Source of the DNA: Motacilla alba alba
Taxonomy: Eukaryota > Chordata > Aves > Passeriformes > Motacillidae
Length of the DNA: 64,000 bases
Direction: 5' to 3'
Assembly (NCBI RefSeq): GCF_015832195.1
Contig: NC_052017.1
Location: 109,309,429-109,373,428, forward strand
Part shown: piece after piece, positions 25,065-39,990 of the stretch
How the letters are laid out: every line of letters begins with the position of its first letter
Numbering within the stretch: position 1 is the stretch's first letter
Notes under the pieces: model-generated
The model's input: the letters and a program-made list of their open reading frames with translations, nothing else
Databases searched by the model: none
What the model was told of the DNA's origin: nothing
Program-made: the position numbers and the translations under genes

Positions 25065-28000
25065 AAAAAAAAACCCAAGAGAGAATTGGTAAAATATAGC
25101 AATACATTCCCAGATGTATAAAAAGCAAGAGCTCTGCTGAAGTTCAGTGGATTCTATTATTGTACTTCAAGTTTTATTTTAGATCTATTTTGAAAAAAAC
25201 TTGCAAGCATTCTTTATTTTTTATTTGCAATTTAAACACATTGTCAATCGTTGCCAATTGCTATTTAGGCACATAAAAGAAACAGCAACTGAGGTCAAAG
25301 TGCCTTGTCAGTCCAATATTTTGAGTATCTCTATAATAATAAAAAATAGTTCAATTGAGTTGACAGCATACCTCTCAGTTACAAGATTTCTCTAATAGTT
25401 CAGACTCATTAGACTCTTCATGATCATCTTTGTCACTCTGTAGTTCAAAATTACAATCTAATTTTCTTGTTTGGTTGGATTTTTACACAGAAAAGTATAA
25501 TCTAAAGACTTGTATTACTTAAAGCAATTTTATTGTTACTTACAACTGCATACTAAAAGCTAGGACATGAAAACTCAAAAGAAGTGAAAACATTTCCTAT
25601 TATTTTCTTCTTCTTTTTTTTTTTCTAGTTTTCATTTTATAATGTTGGTAAAATGAAGCAGTTTTTTGCAAAACATTAGTTTTTCCCTCTGGAACAATTA
25701 GGTCAGATCCTTTTTACTCAGTTGTCTCCACTCACATTAACAGAGGAAATTTTCAGGAAAATTTCCTACCTCAGCAGAGAGTAAAACAAGTGCCTCTGAT
25801 ATTCACATACAGAAATTAAGTTTAAAAATAGGTAATGGACATACAATTGGGAAGAAGTAGAAGAAAACTATGTGGAACGTACAGCCTTTGTTATTCTGTG
25901 CAGTATCTAGTGTTAAACGTGAATTAAAGCTGCCTCAATACATTAGGAAAGTGGATGTTAGCAAATCTGAGAAGTCAGAACAGTAAATATGCAAGTGTAG
26001 GATTCCATAAGGGTTGCTCTTTCCTTATTTAGTGGCCGTGATGCAATTAATGTTTTTGCTGAGACAGAGTCTCTGTGAGTCAAGGATACAACTCTATTAC
26101 AGATAAACCGTAAGTTTAGAAATTCAATAAATTCCAGAGCTTGGAAAACTGCTATTACAAACTTCAGCAAATAAGTATGTCTGAGGGATATAAATTACAT
26201 ATCCCATTTCAATTGTTTGCTTTTGATTCCTCCACTTTAAAATGTTTAAAAGTGTCCATGGTAGCATGTACATTACTGTCTCCTGCTTTGAGCGTGCCAT
26301 GGGTAACAACATTAAGTGGTCTCCTCACTGCTTAAATGAAAACACTCTTCTGGTCACACAGGACAGCACTTGATAACAAACTTGGTCTTTCTTCATGCAA
26401 GCAACCATTTTTGAATGCTTATACCCATTATGCCTTTCCTATTGCATTTTTTACTGTATCAAGTGTAAGTTAAAAAAATTCAGCATCTCCAATGTTTAAG
26501 TGCCAGCCCAAACACCGTCAAAAGAATGCAAAAGGTGATGAGAGTCAGCAGTGCTGAAAAGTCAGCAGTGCCACCTAAACACAAAAATACCGCCACTGAG
26601 GTAAAGGACACAGCCTATTTGGAGCCTCTCTAGCATGCTGACTACAATTATAAGGCAGAAAAATAAGCAGTGTTGATGATTGGCCTCCCTTTGATCTAAA
26701 AATCTGTTTCAAATAGTGAATGCCAAAACTGCCAAGTGAGATGTATAGGCATTATCAAAATTAAGACATTGGAATCTGCTTGGAAGTTTACAACACTTAA
26801 TGTTTCTTCCTACTAGAAAACTGTATGGCCCAAGTTAGAAGACTTGTGAAATATGTACTGTAAGTTGGGTGGGAAAATGGTAGATTTGCAAACTCTATCC
26901 ACAAACGTCTACAGTGTGAGGAATTTGACACCAATTGGATGGTATTACACAGAAGATAGCAGAGCTCCCATGGAGTATTAATACTACAGGAAGGTGTCTT
27001 CTACCTTCATTAAAGCCACCACTTTTAAATCCCAATTGACTCATAATCATACACATGTTGATTTCCAATCAGACAGACAAAATTAAAACATGCCTTTTTA
27101 TTTGCAGAAACTATTTTCAGGGGGGAAAAAAAGATTCAACCATGGTTTTTTCATCCAAGTTGGTAATTTTTTTTCACAACTCCCAAAATATAGATGAGAA
27201 TTTGGTTATATATTGGCCAAAAAGGGACTAGAAGAGGTATATGAACATGAAACAAAAAAAAAAAAAAAAGAGGAAAAAAAAGGCTTTTCTAGATGGTCAG
27301 TTGTCACAATACTCCTGTCAGGCCAAGTAACTATGATTCAAAGCTCAGAAACTTCACAAAGGATCTAGCAGATAGCTCTCGCATATCTACTGCTAATCCT
27401 AACCAGAGCTGTGGACTTGAAATTTTCACTGCCAAGCCACCTGACTAAGCAATACATCTCTTGTTTCAAACTTTCCCTCCCAGTGCTATGCAGTGGACTC
27501 TGCTTGGGTGGGGAACATAGCAAATATGAGAGCGTGTAATAAACAGCACTGGAAATGAAAGATTAAAAATTGAAAACTTCGTGCACTTGAAAACTTTTGC
27601 ATGAAGGCTGTCATTTTACACTTCCTTTCTGGGAAGATAATGCCAACAAAAACACTACAGGTTCCTGAACTTAATACTATTGAGCGAGTTTCAAAAATTT
27701 TCTTCTTATTAAAGGCAGTCAGTTTGCCCTTAATAAAACATCACTGAGAGCTAGACTCAAAATCAGATTACTCAAAAAGGCCAGAAAATAGGGCAAACAG
27801 AATTCCACCCTTCAGAGAGAAACCATGAGCTGTTTTGCTATTCTTTGCAGACTGGTGAGACTTCATAGGAAGTAAAATAATTATTCCATTATTCTAATTC
27901 ACTTAAGGGCTTCTGTTAGCCCAGGAAAATTCAGCAACAGCACAGTCCACACAGTGTAATTGTTGCATGTGCTTTTCCTGTGCTTTACCCTACTGATAAG

Positions 28001-31000
28001 GCACCATTGCCAATGGCATTTAAGAATGTTTTAATATCAGCAAATAAGTCCTATTTTCACTCAAATTTCCACAACTATTTATGTACAAATGGTTGTTAAG
28101 TGTCAGAGCACTAAAAAGGGAAAGAATAAAATCTTACCAAAGTCCAACTGTAATTCCTGCCTGGCCTCCTTATGATATGGCAGACTGAGAATAAAGGGCA
28201 GCATGGAATTGTAAAAAAGGACCTCTTAGCTGGCCTAACAGATCTGTGTGTGGAAACCAGCAGGCTGCTCCTGGTAAACCAAGAATTCTGTCCAGATGAT
28301 TTTCCCTGTGGCAAAGCTAGCTTAGAGAGAAAGGGGAAGCCTGGAGTAAGAGAACTCACAGATATCCTTGGTGTTATTTTAAATAGAAAAGTGAAGATGA
28401 AGATATTGCAAAATCTGATCTATATTATCTTTCCCCTTTACACTCTGTAAACAAGATTATTTGGCCCATGGAATATTTTGAAAGGATCAGCATTGTATAG
28501 CTACTTTAATCTAATTTAAATGCACATTAGAAACAGAAACAGATGTATGACAAACAGCTGTATGGCAGACCTGTTCCCAAGCTTCCAGAAAACTTAGAAA
28601 ATATCATGCTTGCAAAAAAAAAAAAAATATGAGAATGAACAACACTTCTAATAATCTTTTTTTCTGCTTAGTTTAATTGCAAATGTCCCTCAAGACAACA
28701 GAATCCTGACAAATTCTTTGACATCCTAGATCATTACTTTGCAATTCCTAACACCTCTTCATAAACTGCTCACCTTCCTTCTTAAATAATAATTACAAAC
28801 TATTTCTGAGAGAACTGGGTTTTTCAAAAGCTAAGTTAAAATTTTATAGAAGCAGAACATGGATCTGAAGATGGGTATGAGAATAAATTAACCTTATTTC
28901 TTCTGGGTGGAAAGTTTTTACCCCTGAATAGAGCAGAAAAGTTACTCATGCTGAAACACACTATTTCAACCCTGATCGTGAGTAGAGTGTTATTCCTAAT
29001 AAGTATTACAATCTTGGGAGAGGGGGGCTTTATCTTTTATATCCAATGTAGGAGCAAACATTAGGACCAAGACTCAAAAAAGTGAAATGCTTAGTGTGTT
29101 CTCATTCACAGAACACAAGCAGGTTTTTCCTTTTCTGCAACTGGAAATAAGTGGCATCAGAAGAAATAATACAACCAATGCAATAACAACAAAAAAAAGC
29201 CAACCACCTAAGGAAGAGCTGTCAATTATAAACACACCACAATCAAATCTATTAATTGCACTTCAAAAACAAATTTGATTTGTTGCTGATGGCACCTGGT
29301 GACCCAGGTAGGGCAGCTTTCTGAGACTGTTCCATATTCTGCATGTAGGAAACATCAGAAACTTCAGAGCTAGATATTTTATTAGTTGCCAAATAACAAA
29401 ACAATCTGGGGAAAGCATGACTTTACCACCCCTGATGAAGTTAGTGTGATGGGCTCCAGCATGCAGAAAATTATTGACACAGGTGGATTGCTCAAAATAC
29501 TTAAATTTCACCTGTCTGAGCAAAGAAACAATTATCAACTTTGATTCTGCAAAACGTGAATAAAACCATTTTGAAGGACTCAAAGCACAGTCTTTGTAAA
29601 AGAAAAACCCTCACTTTATTATTCCATGACAGATATAGTGGCTCCAGTACAGGAGCATTTAGAATGTGGTCTAAGGCTATCCTCTTCTTTAGAAAAGTCT
29701 GCAATACCTGACAGATGTTCTTGGCACTCCCCTTTCTGCAAACAGATAAATACAGATTTTCTAGTTCCTGATCCTGTCAGTCAATGTCACCCTAGGAAAA
29801 CTGCTCTTGGTAGCTTCTGAAGTATTGGTCCAAAACCTTTTAGGCTCACTCAAGAAGTCTTTGAAGAGGAAATTTTTCTCAGAACTGCTTTAATTTCAAC
29901 ATTATATTCTTTTGTTGAAGAACACCTGGGACAGCTCTAGTTTGAAATATTTTCCAAAAAAAAAGCCAAAACCAGTTGAATAATGTGGTGAAAACCACTG
30001 GAAATCACTGACACTAAGCCCCTTTTAAGTAGATGTCATCCGCCAATTCTCAAGTGGCCTGTTTTCCCAAGAAATATTTATTTTCAACTTCAGCACTGCA
30101 ATCTGCAATTTCTGGAGATTCTTACACCAGGAGACTCTGCAAAACTCAACACCACAGCTGCTGGTGCAGGAATTGAAGACAAAATACAGGGATTTGAGTC
30201 TGAGCTTTTGTGTCAGACAGAGCATATGCTGACAGCACATTTGCAGACAGTAAAAAGGACTGAATCTGTTAATGCATCAGGTGGTAACCACAATAGAAGC
30301 CATTAAAAACAATCTTCAGTAGTTTACATAGTAGTAAAGAGCAGAATGGAAGGACATAAGTGAATATCACAGCACTCTTGGTCTAGGACTTGAATATCCA
30401 AATGATAGTTTTGATCAGATCCCATTTAGTTTGCTGCTGACTGAAGGCATTCACAAATCACAGGTGCAATCAGTGGTTGCCATCAACCCACACATACAGC
30501 ACTTGTCTTCTCCTCAGCGTGTTTCAGAAAACAATTTCAATCATAACAACTCGAGAAATGACAAATTCAAAATTACCCATTACTCACCTACAGAGAGACC
30601 ATTAAAGGGATCCAGATAATAATCTATTTTCAAGAATGATTTTGCAAAGATAAAATAAAATACACTACATGTGAAAAGATCAATCACTCATATCTTGAGC
30701 TCACATTCATCCTCCCATCCCCTGTAAAACTTCCAATGGACTCTTCTGGCAACAGAACAACAGAAACACTGGATTCCTACTGTATATAACTGTCTACTGC
30801 AACTGAAATTTTGGTATTATTTGTATTGATATTTTGATATTTGGAATCTAAAAAAAAACCCAAAAAAAGTAGCATTGCCATTAAGCATGAATGTGTTTCT
30901 CTCATCCTCCTTATAGCCACCTGCTGTCATGACCTGATAAACAACCTCTGGAAAAGACAAAAATATTCAGATTACTACGGATGACAGCATTAAAAATTGG

Positions 31001-31727
31001 AATAATGGAGCTGCAACAAAAACAATCACACTCCTTTCTGTATTAGTGCTGATAATAATAATTATTAATCAGAGAAACTGCATGTAGTATCTCAACTAGT
31101 GTTAGAAAAGAGAACTTGCCCAGGAATTCTTGGTTTCCCTCCCTTTGTGTTTGACCCTGTTAAAAATTATCATTACTGTTTTGCTTAGCCCTTCAGCTAA
31201 TATAAAGGACCTGTATGCAGTAAGCCACAGAGCCAGCAGCACAGCACTAGGAAAGCATTTTTTAATTTACTGCTAAAAAGCTGGCCAGAAGAACATCACA
31301 CACTGGGCTAAAATCTACCTTTGGATGCATATGATCTTAATTTCACTAGAATCAACAGGACCCAGCATGTGCAGCCTGAGAAATAATTTAGTCCATTAAA
31401 TTCATGCAATTTACATACAATCAGTGGCTGCAGAGGTTTTCTTTTGAGGGGAAAAGGAAGACAAAGGAGGTTTAAAATAATCAAAATATTCCCATGTGGA
31501 TGGCTATTACTGTTTCAAATCAGGACAAACTTTTAATGCATAAGATATTTTAAAATATTTCAGATAAGTTTAAAATAAAAAATGGATCAAAATATTTGAA
31601 ATCATGTTTAAAGACATAAAAAGCTCAGTAGATTTCGAATTCCTGTTTTAAGTGAAGGTACACTTCTTTCATTGAGGTCCACTTCTGCTACCATCAAACT
31701 GACCATTTACAGTGTCTTTGGAAACAT

Positions 31728-31730
<3 letters not shown>
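22691..31730. other. Intronic sequence, no gene seen
   Basis: Unique AT-rich sequence with A-rich low complexity at 24976-25073, a 15-A run then more A near 27254-27281, and a 14-A run at 28614-28627. No coding exon or recognisable transposon was seen. Confidence 0.6.
24976..25073 (+). repeat. A-rich low-complexity tract
   Basis: About 98 bases of A broken by scattered C and one G, including a run of more than 30 A. It may be an eroded poly(A) or expanded microsatellite; no retroposon body was recognised upstream. The Lys-rich open frame across it is an artefact of composition. Confidence 0.9.

Positions 31731-31758
<28 letters not shown>
31731..31758 (+). repeat. (AT)14 microsatellite
   Basis: Fourteen uninterrupted AT units, likely polymorphic. 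Confidence 0.95.
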
Positions 31759-31766
<8 letters not shown>

Positions 31767-34700
31767 TTTAAATGAAATAAGACTATGAAAAGGCAGAGAT
31801 ACCTCAGGTAATAAGATAAAATATGATCACTATTACTGATTTCTTATTAAAATGTGTAGGATAAATCTCTGATATGTAGAGACACACAGACATTGCATAT
31901 GAAGTCTATATATAGTATAGAAGTGTGATTTCTGCTACTGATTTAATGAGAATATCAGCAGCAAGAGCCCTTCTGGGACAGAATAAAGTTTGTGGGTTTA
32001 TACTTGTGGATGTTAAAAGACAGCCAGGTTCTGCAAGGTGCAGTGTACCATCCAGTAAGTGCAGAACATTTTATCTATTTTTCCCTGAATGTGAATCGCA
32101 GTAAAAGACAAACAAATTCTTAGTCATTAATTCCAAATGGAGTCTGTAGGCAGATGCTGTGCTGTATAAGTTTTGGGGGCTATTTTTGCAGTAGTGAGAA
32201 ATGTTTCAAGAAAATAGAGTGACACATTATTGACAATATTTTTCTGTTTGGTGCCATAACTCAAAACCTTCTTCTGATGAATCAGTATATACATTAAATT
32301 AAATTATCCTACTTACTTTTATGCATGGCAAAGACACATCAGAAAGCATTATGTTAGCCAGTCCAACATCTGGCCAGCAGACAGCCTGAACACTGGGACA
32401 CGGTGGAACAGGGAGAAGGCAGTTCAGGAAGAGTGTAATACCTGTTGGCAGTGGGAATGATGGGCAGGAAAAGAATGAAGAGAAAAGCCTGGGCAGAGGA
32501 AACTCACCCACTGCTGTAGGGAAGCCAGCAGCTCTCAGAATGAGAGTGCTAAAGAGAAGTCCTGGAAGAACACACAAGTTCTGGTCTTTTTAAAAGTTTA
32601 TAAACTCTGGCATTTTTGTATACAGCAAATAGAGCCAACTTTGCTTTTTAGTCTCTGATAACTCAAGGAATTTCAGTTTATTTAACTGATACAGAGTTTT
32701 TACAGGAATTTCCTCAAGTTTGGTGGCCTGGACTCCTGAGTGCAAGCAGCCTCTACCAACTGTACCTGCCCGTGTGTAATACAATCCCAATGCTACAAGG
32801 AGCATTCACACCCTTTCCCTGGAAGGGAATGTGAACACAGGCTGTGGGTTTGGATGCATGCTTTGAAGCTCACTGCATTTCCTCACATGCAGGTAGCCCT
32901 GTTTACTCTTGCCTAGAAATGCAGATAAGAAATTCAAGTCCCTTTGTGAAAGCTCCTAATAAAACTTGGACTAGATTCCTAAAATAACACACTTTGCAGA
33001 AAGCAGAATAAGTAAAAAAATAAAAAAATTAAAAAATAAAAATTAAAAACCATCCAACCTTCCAGTTAATTAATTTAATAAAATGACACACAAGGTAGAA
33101 AATCTGTGCATTTAACAATCTCAGTTATTTTAAAGGCCATAAACAGCCACAAACATATCCTCACAGAGATGGGGAAAATATACAATGGAGTATCTGGGAA
33201 ATCCTTCCCAGTGTGTTTTTTATCACAGAAGGGACTTTTTAATCAGTGATTTAATTTGACACATATCAAGAAATAATTTCATAGTGCTCTTTCCAATTAA
33301 AAGCATTTATTTGATGAATTTGCTCTTACCCTGGTACCCACTTTGCTTGACATTTCTGTGGAATCCCTATCATCCATATGTCCACCACAGATTCAAGGGT
33401 CAGCCTAAATTATGACCTAAATCTTCCATACCCTTTTTGTTTATTTCTATAGTCCTTAATAATAGATGTACACTTGCTACTGAGTCTGTTTACTGCAAAG
33501 AAGACACAGTTTCTTTGATTATCAATGTTCTCACTATTTAGTAAAACAGGCCAAAAAAAGAAGTTTGAAGAAAAGACTGTTCTTATGCTAACCAATCTGC
33601 AGCTTATGTGTGACTCTTTCTGAGCTGTCCTGGGAGGGAGGAAAAAAAAAACAACCACTGTCTCTTAACGACACGTGCCATGGACCCAAAACTCTGGAAA
33701 GGTAACAGAGTGCTCTTTTATCATATCAGCAAGATGATTCTGCTTTTAGCTCTATAGACACACAGAGAAACATAGCATGTGCTGTTTCTTTAAGCAGACT
33801 GAGTTATGTTTACTAGGATTTTTCAGCAATAAGCTTTTTACATAGGAGGAAAATACCTATCCTGCAAGGTGAAAACAGGTCTTTAACTTCCTCAGTGTTA
33901 TATTATCATGAATTACTCATAGGCCTCATTAAAACAAAGGCTCCACTTCTCTGCACATGTATATGCTTGTATGTATTGTAAAAACACACAAGCATGCATA
34001 CATTTCATACAAGTAAAACACATATGCATAATAGATATAAATTAGAGGGTATGGCTATGTAGAAAATGACCATTAAATAATTATAAAGATGTTTTTTGAT
34101 TAAAACCAGAAAAGGCATGCATAATAAAAATGCAAGAATACACAGGCTGAACCTATAAACTGGTGGAAAAGTTAGTTTAGGAAAAGCTGACAGTAATGAA
34201 AAGCAGACAGTTAAAATCTTACTGCAAACAGTCTAGTTTAGAGCTGGGAATCCTGAGCATCTATTAAAGTGAAATGCAGGATCATATCAAAGAAAGGCAG
34301 AGCATTAAAATAACCAGAAATGGAAAATCTAGAATATCTTCTGTTTAATTCTACCAGCAAGAAAACAAACAACAAATTTCACATGCTACATCACGTCACA
34401 CAGCACCTTAATTCAGCTCCATTAAAATGAGTTTTCCTCAAAGAAAAGCTCATGTTATGACTACGCCTTTAAAAAGCTCATTGTTTGGGTTTTTATATGC
34501 AGAAAAAAACAAGACTGCATCAGGAGTTGTAATTTTTATGCTTAATTTGATAGTTCAGCACTTTTGCAGTTGAGTTTGCAGCACACACAGACCAGTTTCC
34601 TCACGCTTTCCCACTTATTTTTCAGCAGTCAGGAATTCTTAAGCACCCTGCACAGTGCAAACACAATTTGTAAAGGCACGCTCCTCATCACTTGTTCAGC

Positions 34701-35140
34701 TTTATGCACCAGACGAGACACGCTTCAGGTTTCGATGTGCACATCTCACAATGATGTTTTAAAATTTTATCACCTAGCTTCCAGGGAACTGAGGCTTTGA
34801 ATCTATATTTGAAATACCACCTGAACTGGTGAAACATATTGGTATTCCACACACAGCCTCCTGCTGTCATTCCACTGCTGGCATGGGACAGTCTTCACCA
34901 AGACTTAGAAAACCTCATTCAATATTCCTCTCTGGAGGATCTGACACTTACTGTGAATTCTGCTCTTCAACTTAAATACCAGTGTCTGTGGCAGGCCAAT
35001 TCTATCATTGCAGATACAGCATCCCTCAGGCGAGGTCCAACCTTTCTCTTGCAGTGCACCCAGGGATTAGCTTGACTTCCCCTAAATTCTCTCCAGTGCA
35101 CAGTACAAGCTAATCTTTCCTGTAGGAAGCAGGAGATGGG
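31759..35140. other. Intronic sequence, no gene seen
   Basis: Unique AT-rich sequence with an A/T-rich patch at about 33013-33050. No recognisable exon or element. Confidence 0.55.
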
Positions 35141-35154
35141 GTTGCCATGACAAC
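35141..35154. promoter_or_regulatory. RFX X-box-like motif
   Basis: GTTGCCATGACAAC matches the palindromic RFX X-box GTTGCCATGGCAAC with one mismatch. RFX factors bind such sites in neuronal and ciliary gene control. It sits in unique, GC-richer sequence. A single motif can occur by chance, so activity is only a suggestion. Confidence 0.45.
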
Positions 35155-35497
35155 AGAGCACATTCTAGCAGTGGGACCACTGAGATGAGCTGAAAAGACG
35201 ACAGTGAAACATGCACTCAGCCTTCCTCCGGGGCTATGGGCTTCGTCCTCCAGGATTTAATTCCCTTGCAAGTTTACTGACAGGCTAGGAGGTTGATTAG
35301 CTATGTATTTTGCTGTGGGGAGATTACTAGTTAAGAATATGGTTGAGAGATCATAGCATTATTTAATGAAACTGCCATTCCTCCTTACATGAAATTGCTG
35401 ATTTAAGCGTGGCTGCTTTTAAAGCACTGCTCTTTCATATACATTAGTCTACACTTGCTTCAGACTAACATCTCACTGTAATACAGTCACAAGCCGA

Positions 35498-35554
35498 GCT
35501 TCAGCTTCAGTTTTCCAGCTTCAGCTTCCTGTGCTTCAGCTTCAGTTTTCCAGC
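35498..35554 (+). repeat. Tandem duplication, 35-bp period
   Basis: A 22-base block starting GCTTCAGCTTCAG occurs at 35498-35519 and again at 35533-35554, separated by further GCTTC-rich sequence. Confidence 0.9.
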
Positions 35555-35573
35555 ATATTAGGCACGTTTTTAT

Positions 35574-35611
35574 GCTCATACACACACATGCTCATACACA
35601 CACGCACACAA
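35574..35611 (+). repeat. Imperfect (CA)n repeat
   Basis: CACACA runs broken by TGCTCATA and CG, including a duplicated ATGCTCATACACACAC-like block. Confidence 0.85.
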
Positions 35612-38600
35612 AGAGCACAGTGTAACATCTGTGTTTGGAGCTCAAAGGGTTCTGCTTGTGGGGGAGGGGGCACCGAGAAAAGCAAAGCACAACAGCCACG
35701 TGTCTTACACAAATGACACAACAGCCACAATAAGCTTTGGGAGCCCTGTTCATCAGGCAAAAGAAAATTGAGTAATCTATACGGTAAATATCAGCTATTT
35801 TCTGCCCCAGAACAATGTCTGAATCCTACACTTTAAAGATTTTTTTTTTCTCAATAAGAATAATAGAAAGCTTTTTAAGCTCCTGCATTTCAATTATTTA
35901 TACATTTTTAATTGTTCAATCAAATTTTCATGCAGAGTGTTTTTCTTTGTGTTTTAATTTCTCTTTGCAAAACCACATAACACATTATTGTGGTAAATTC
36001 CTGGAGGCTGGACCATGGCAGTGTCTTCTCCTGTTATTTCAGAAACAAGCATGTCTCAGTGAGCTTACACCTTAAAGCCACAGCAACCGAGAATTTTCAG
36101 TTTCTAATCATGTTTGTAAGCCATTCATTTTCCCAGGATGGAATACTGCCTCCTTTGTCCTTCACTTTTGAGCATGTAAGATGTGTGGCCACACACCGAA
36201 CACCCCATCATCAGGCAACACCAGTCTCCTCAGTACAAGTAAAAGCTTAACCTATCCAAGTACAAAAGATTTGGCTGTGGATGAGCCAAAGCCACACCAT
36301 CTGAATGCATTTATCTCTCTGGAAATTTTAAGAGAAAAGAACCTCCATAAAGGTCTCTGACACAAGAAAGGGAAGGAGCCCAGGGGTTGCATTTAGCCAG
36401 AACTCCTGTAGACAGAGACGGTGGGGGTGAATGAAACAGTGGGAAGATGTACAACAGCTTTTCCTCTACAGCAAGCTATACAGGACAGTTGGCAGGTTAG
36501 TCCAACCTAACTTCATCTTGGCAAACCACATAAGGCCAAGAATTTGGCTAGAGAGGGAAGGTTCCATGTTGGGGAGGCACCTTGATGACTGGAATGTGTA
36601 AGGAAGTTTTTGGGAGGTCTGGGAGGATGGGGGCTTGTGGAAGCCTGGGCCAGGATGTCTCAATGATCATCAAATCACTGGTTTTATCCTGGTACTACAC
36701 TGATTACATTTACAATGATAAGCCCTCTGACAAAACTAAACCAAAAAACTCTGTAAAATTCTTTTTCCATGGCTATGCAATATCACACCTCCATAACCTT
36801 GAAAAGTATCTCAGTGTTACACAACCCTTTAAAGTTTAACCTTAATTTGGATTTTACCACGTGTCAGGAATATATATACACAAAACAGTATCCTTCAGAA
36901 TCTGCTGGCTCTGACTCATCCCACAGTTTGCTATGAAGATGAATTACACCACACAGTATAGCACCTGTATTTATTATCATCTAATTAGTGTTAGGTTTTA
37001 CTTTTTTTTTTTTCCACTTTTCCACTCAAGTTCTATCCAACTGGAGAAATGCCAAATCATGTAAGCGACATATGGTTTTGCTTTTGAAATCATCCAGCCA
37101 GAATTCCCAAATACTGAAAAATCTTTGCTTAAATGACTTTCAGCTTGAAAGACAATATTTTACACCTCCAATTCCAGTGGGAAACACTGATATTTGTAGG
37201 TATGCAAATTGGTTTTGAGGAAAAGGGGCATATAATCAGATGTTGAATGATGTTATAGATTTTTCCTGTCACATGCTGTCTCCTCACAATCTGAAAAGAA
37301 CAGTTAACAGCAAGATTAATGCTGTGAAAATAGCTAAACTACTATTATGGTTAATGAAAATAAGGTTCTGTTTCTTTTTTGTTTCACAAGCTATGACTGT
37401 AGAAACCAGTAAATATTGCCCTTAGAATGCAATCATTCATTTCTCAGTGTTCATGTGCAGATCTTCCATTTAACAATACTGTTCCTGGAAATTCAGTATT
37501 TCAGCCAGGTACAAAACATAAGTACTCTGCTCATTTAGTTTTTGGATAGGGAATGGATTCCCCTGCTGGCACCCTAAGCAAGTAACACTGAGTTACTAAA
37601 TTTGGCCCACACTATTCCTGACCACATTCTTTTCATTTCTAGCCAAAACTTCCTGTGTTTTATTTCAGATGAATACCCAAACCATTCTCTCAGCAGGAAC
37701 ACACTCTCTTACATGGATGTGAAGTAACAAAAGGAATTTAAATGAGGTAGGTTTGGAGATCTCCTGGAACATCCAAGAGCTCACAGGTATTCTCATTGTA
37801 CTTATTGTATTGTATATCCCTGGGTATATCCAGGAAAAGGCAACTGTTTTAGTGAGCCCTGGTGGAAGATGCCACAACAGGGGATAAGATAAAAATGAAA
37901 GCTGAGGACATATATTTTGGCAGTCTACTCTAACTAAGAAACAACACTTCAGTGTAACATCCCAGAAGCAGAGCAGAACACTTCTAAGGCTTGAGTAGAA
38001 TACCCAGCTCTAGGTCCTTAGCAGAAAATGCCCTCACCACTCTCTTAGGTCTCTCCTAGCTTTTTCAAAGGTAGAATCTACCTTTATCAAGATTGGAGTC
38101 TGAATTTTGCTCTTTGTTTACCTCTTGCTTGAAAGAGGATGAGTGGCGAATACACAACAGCCCCTTTTCCTCTCCACAGGACATTCACAGCTTAAAAACA
38201 AGATGTGGAAGGTCAGAAGACAATCCTGTCCTATCTTTCTGCATAAGTTCACAGCTTTGACCTCAAATAAGGAGTCTCAGGATTTCACATTGAAAATAAA
38301 CAAGAAAAAAGAGATGAAAATAAAACTATATATAGATTCAACATGAAAGATGGACACGAGAAAGTGAAGAATTTTGTTTTTATTTCCTTTTTCTTCATTA
38401 TGCTTAACTGTGAAATCATAATTGAATTCTCAATTTTATAATATAATTTTTATACATAGCTGTTCACAGTATCCTTTAAAATCTGTGGATGAAAGAAAAT
38501 ATCACTCTGCTTTTTAAGAACTATTCATTTGAGATTAAACAGTGTTAAATGCTGAGCCCTGAACAAAAGGTTTAAGCACATTTAAGTCTTGCTGAAATAG

Positions 38601-39990
38601 AGCAACAGTGCCCAGTACTTTACAGGATGAAACCTGCAATTTGGGGGTTTAAATCCCCTAATTCCCTACCCTTTCCCTTCTCTTTTAAGATATATCTTGG
38701 AAACTGTGATCCGGCTTTTGTCAGATGAATTGGTTATATGGAACAGAGTGACCTTCAGTCCTTGTGCAGTGGTACATCAAGCAGCAGCCTACACCCAGTG
38801 CAAGCTGTACCACCACCTCCTGACAGCTAACACAGACTTCATCTTCTAAGCACAGAACTAATGGCACAGAGCTAATCACCTGCATACTCCTAAATTTGTA
38901 AATGAAAAAGATGGTTTTGCTCGTTCGCCTCAAGACTGTAACAAAATTGTACTTAAACACAATCTGGTTTGTGGGGTTTTTTAAATGTGTCATACAATTA
39001 AGCACTTCCCACCTATAATTTTACCACTGGATCATTTAGGCAATCAGGACATATTTCCAGTACCTTTCACACTTTTTTTCTCTCCCTGTAGTTCCTCTCA
39101 GCTCACTGACTTTACTCAAGCTTTACAAATAGGAGTAGGTATCAGCAGAATCAGTGTTCATGACCTTTGAATCAAATTATTTTGTAAGTAATGACACTTT
39201 TCAGAAGACGGCTTTTTTTAATATGCAAAATGATAAAGAGTGCTGTGATTTCATTCTAATAGCCAAAGGAACTTATACAAAAAAACTAAAACAGCCCGTA
39301 CATGTAAAATTGTAATATAATTTTATCTCCTTAAGCAAATGCTTTGCATTTTATGACCATAGTGCAAATGTAGAAGTAGTTGCTGAAGGGATAAAGCCAC
39401 CTCATCATGAGACATGGACAACACTGAATGACATTAAATTATTTATATGTTGAAATCATAAATGCATGATGAGGTCAGATGTCTCAGTAGGATGTTCTTT
39501 TCTCTAGATCTTTAAGATTAGTTTATCAGATTGGGAGTGGTGGAGAGGCCTAGAAAAGATAAAAGCGCTCTTTTAAATGTTTGTTGCTTATACAGCTTCT
39601 AAAAACTGAATTTCATAACTTTTCTAAACAGGCAGCAGGGCTGAACTGAGAAACCTCCAGAGGTGCCTTCCAAATTCACCTATTCTGTGGTTTTGTGAGT
39701 TACATTGACTACTTTGTGGCAGTACAGTCTCTGGTGAGCCAGAGCAACAATGAAAGATTACACCATACTTCCATCTGATGGACATTCTTATTTAAAAAGA
39801 GGCTATACAGAAAACAACAGTGACTTTGAAATACGTAATATTTCCAACAATAAGCCCTTAACACTCTCCTGCAAGAGGAAAAGAGCAGATATACTCTCCC
39901 AACCCTGGCACAAGCCAACAGCCACAGGCATGACGGAGAAGAAAGGGAGCATGTTTCCCTGACTTACCCTCCCACCATCCAGCTCCATTG

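Larger units (their letters stand above)
35155..39990. other. Intronic sequence, no gene seen
   Basis: Apart from the tandem and CA repeats near 35.5 kb and a 12-T run at 37002-37013, this is unique AT-rich sequence. The first 350 bases have few low-complexity runs and could be a conserved non-coding element, which cannot be judged from one genome. Confidence 0.5.

Noticed and set aside
24894..25128. Lys-rich and Phe-rich open frames on opposite strands
   Set aside because: They are translations of an A-rich low-complexity tract and carry no protein signal.
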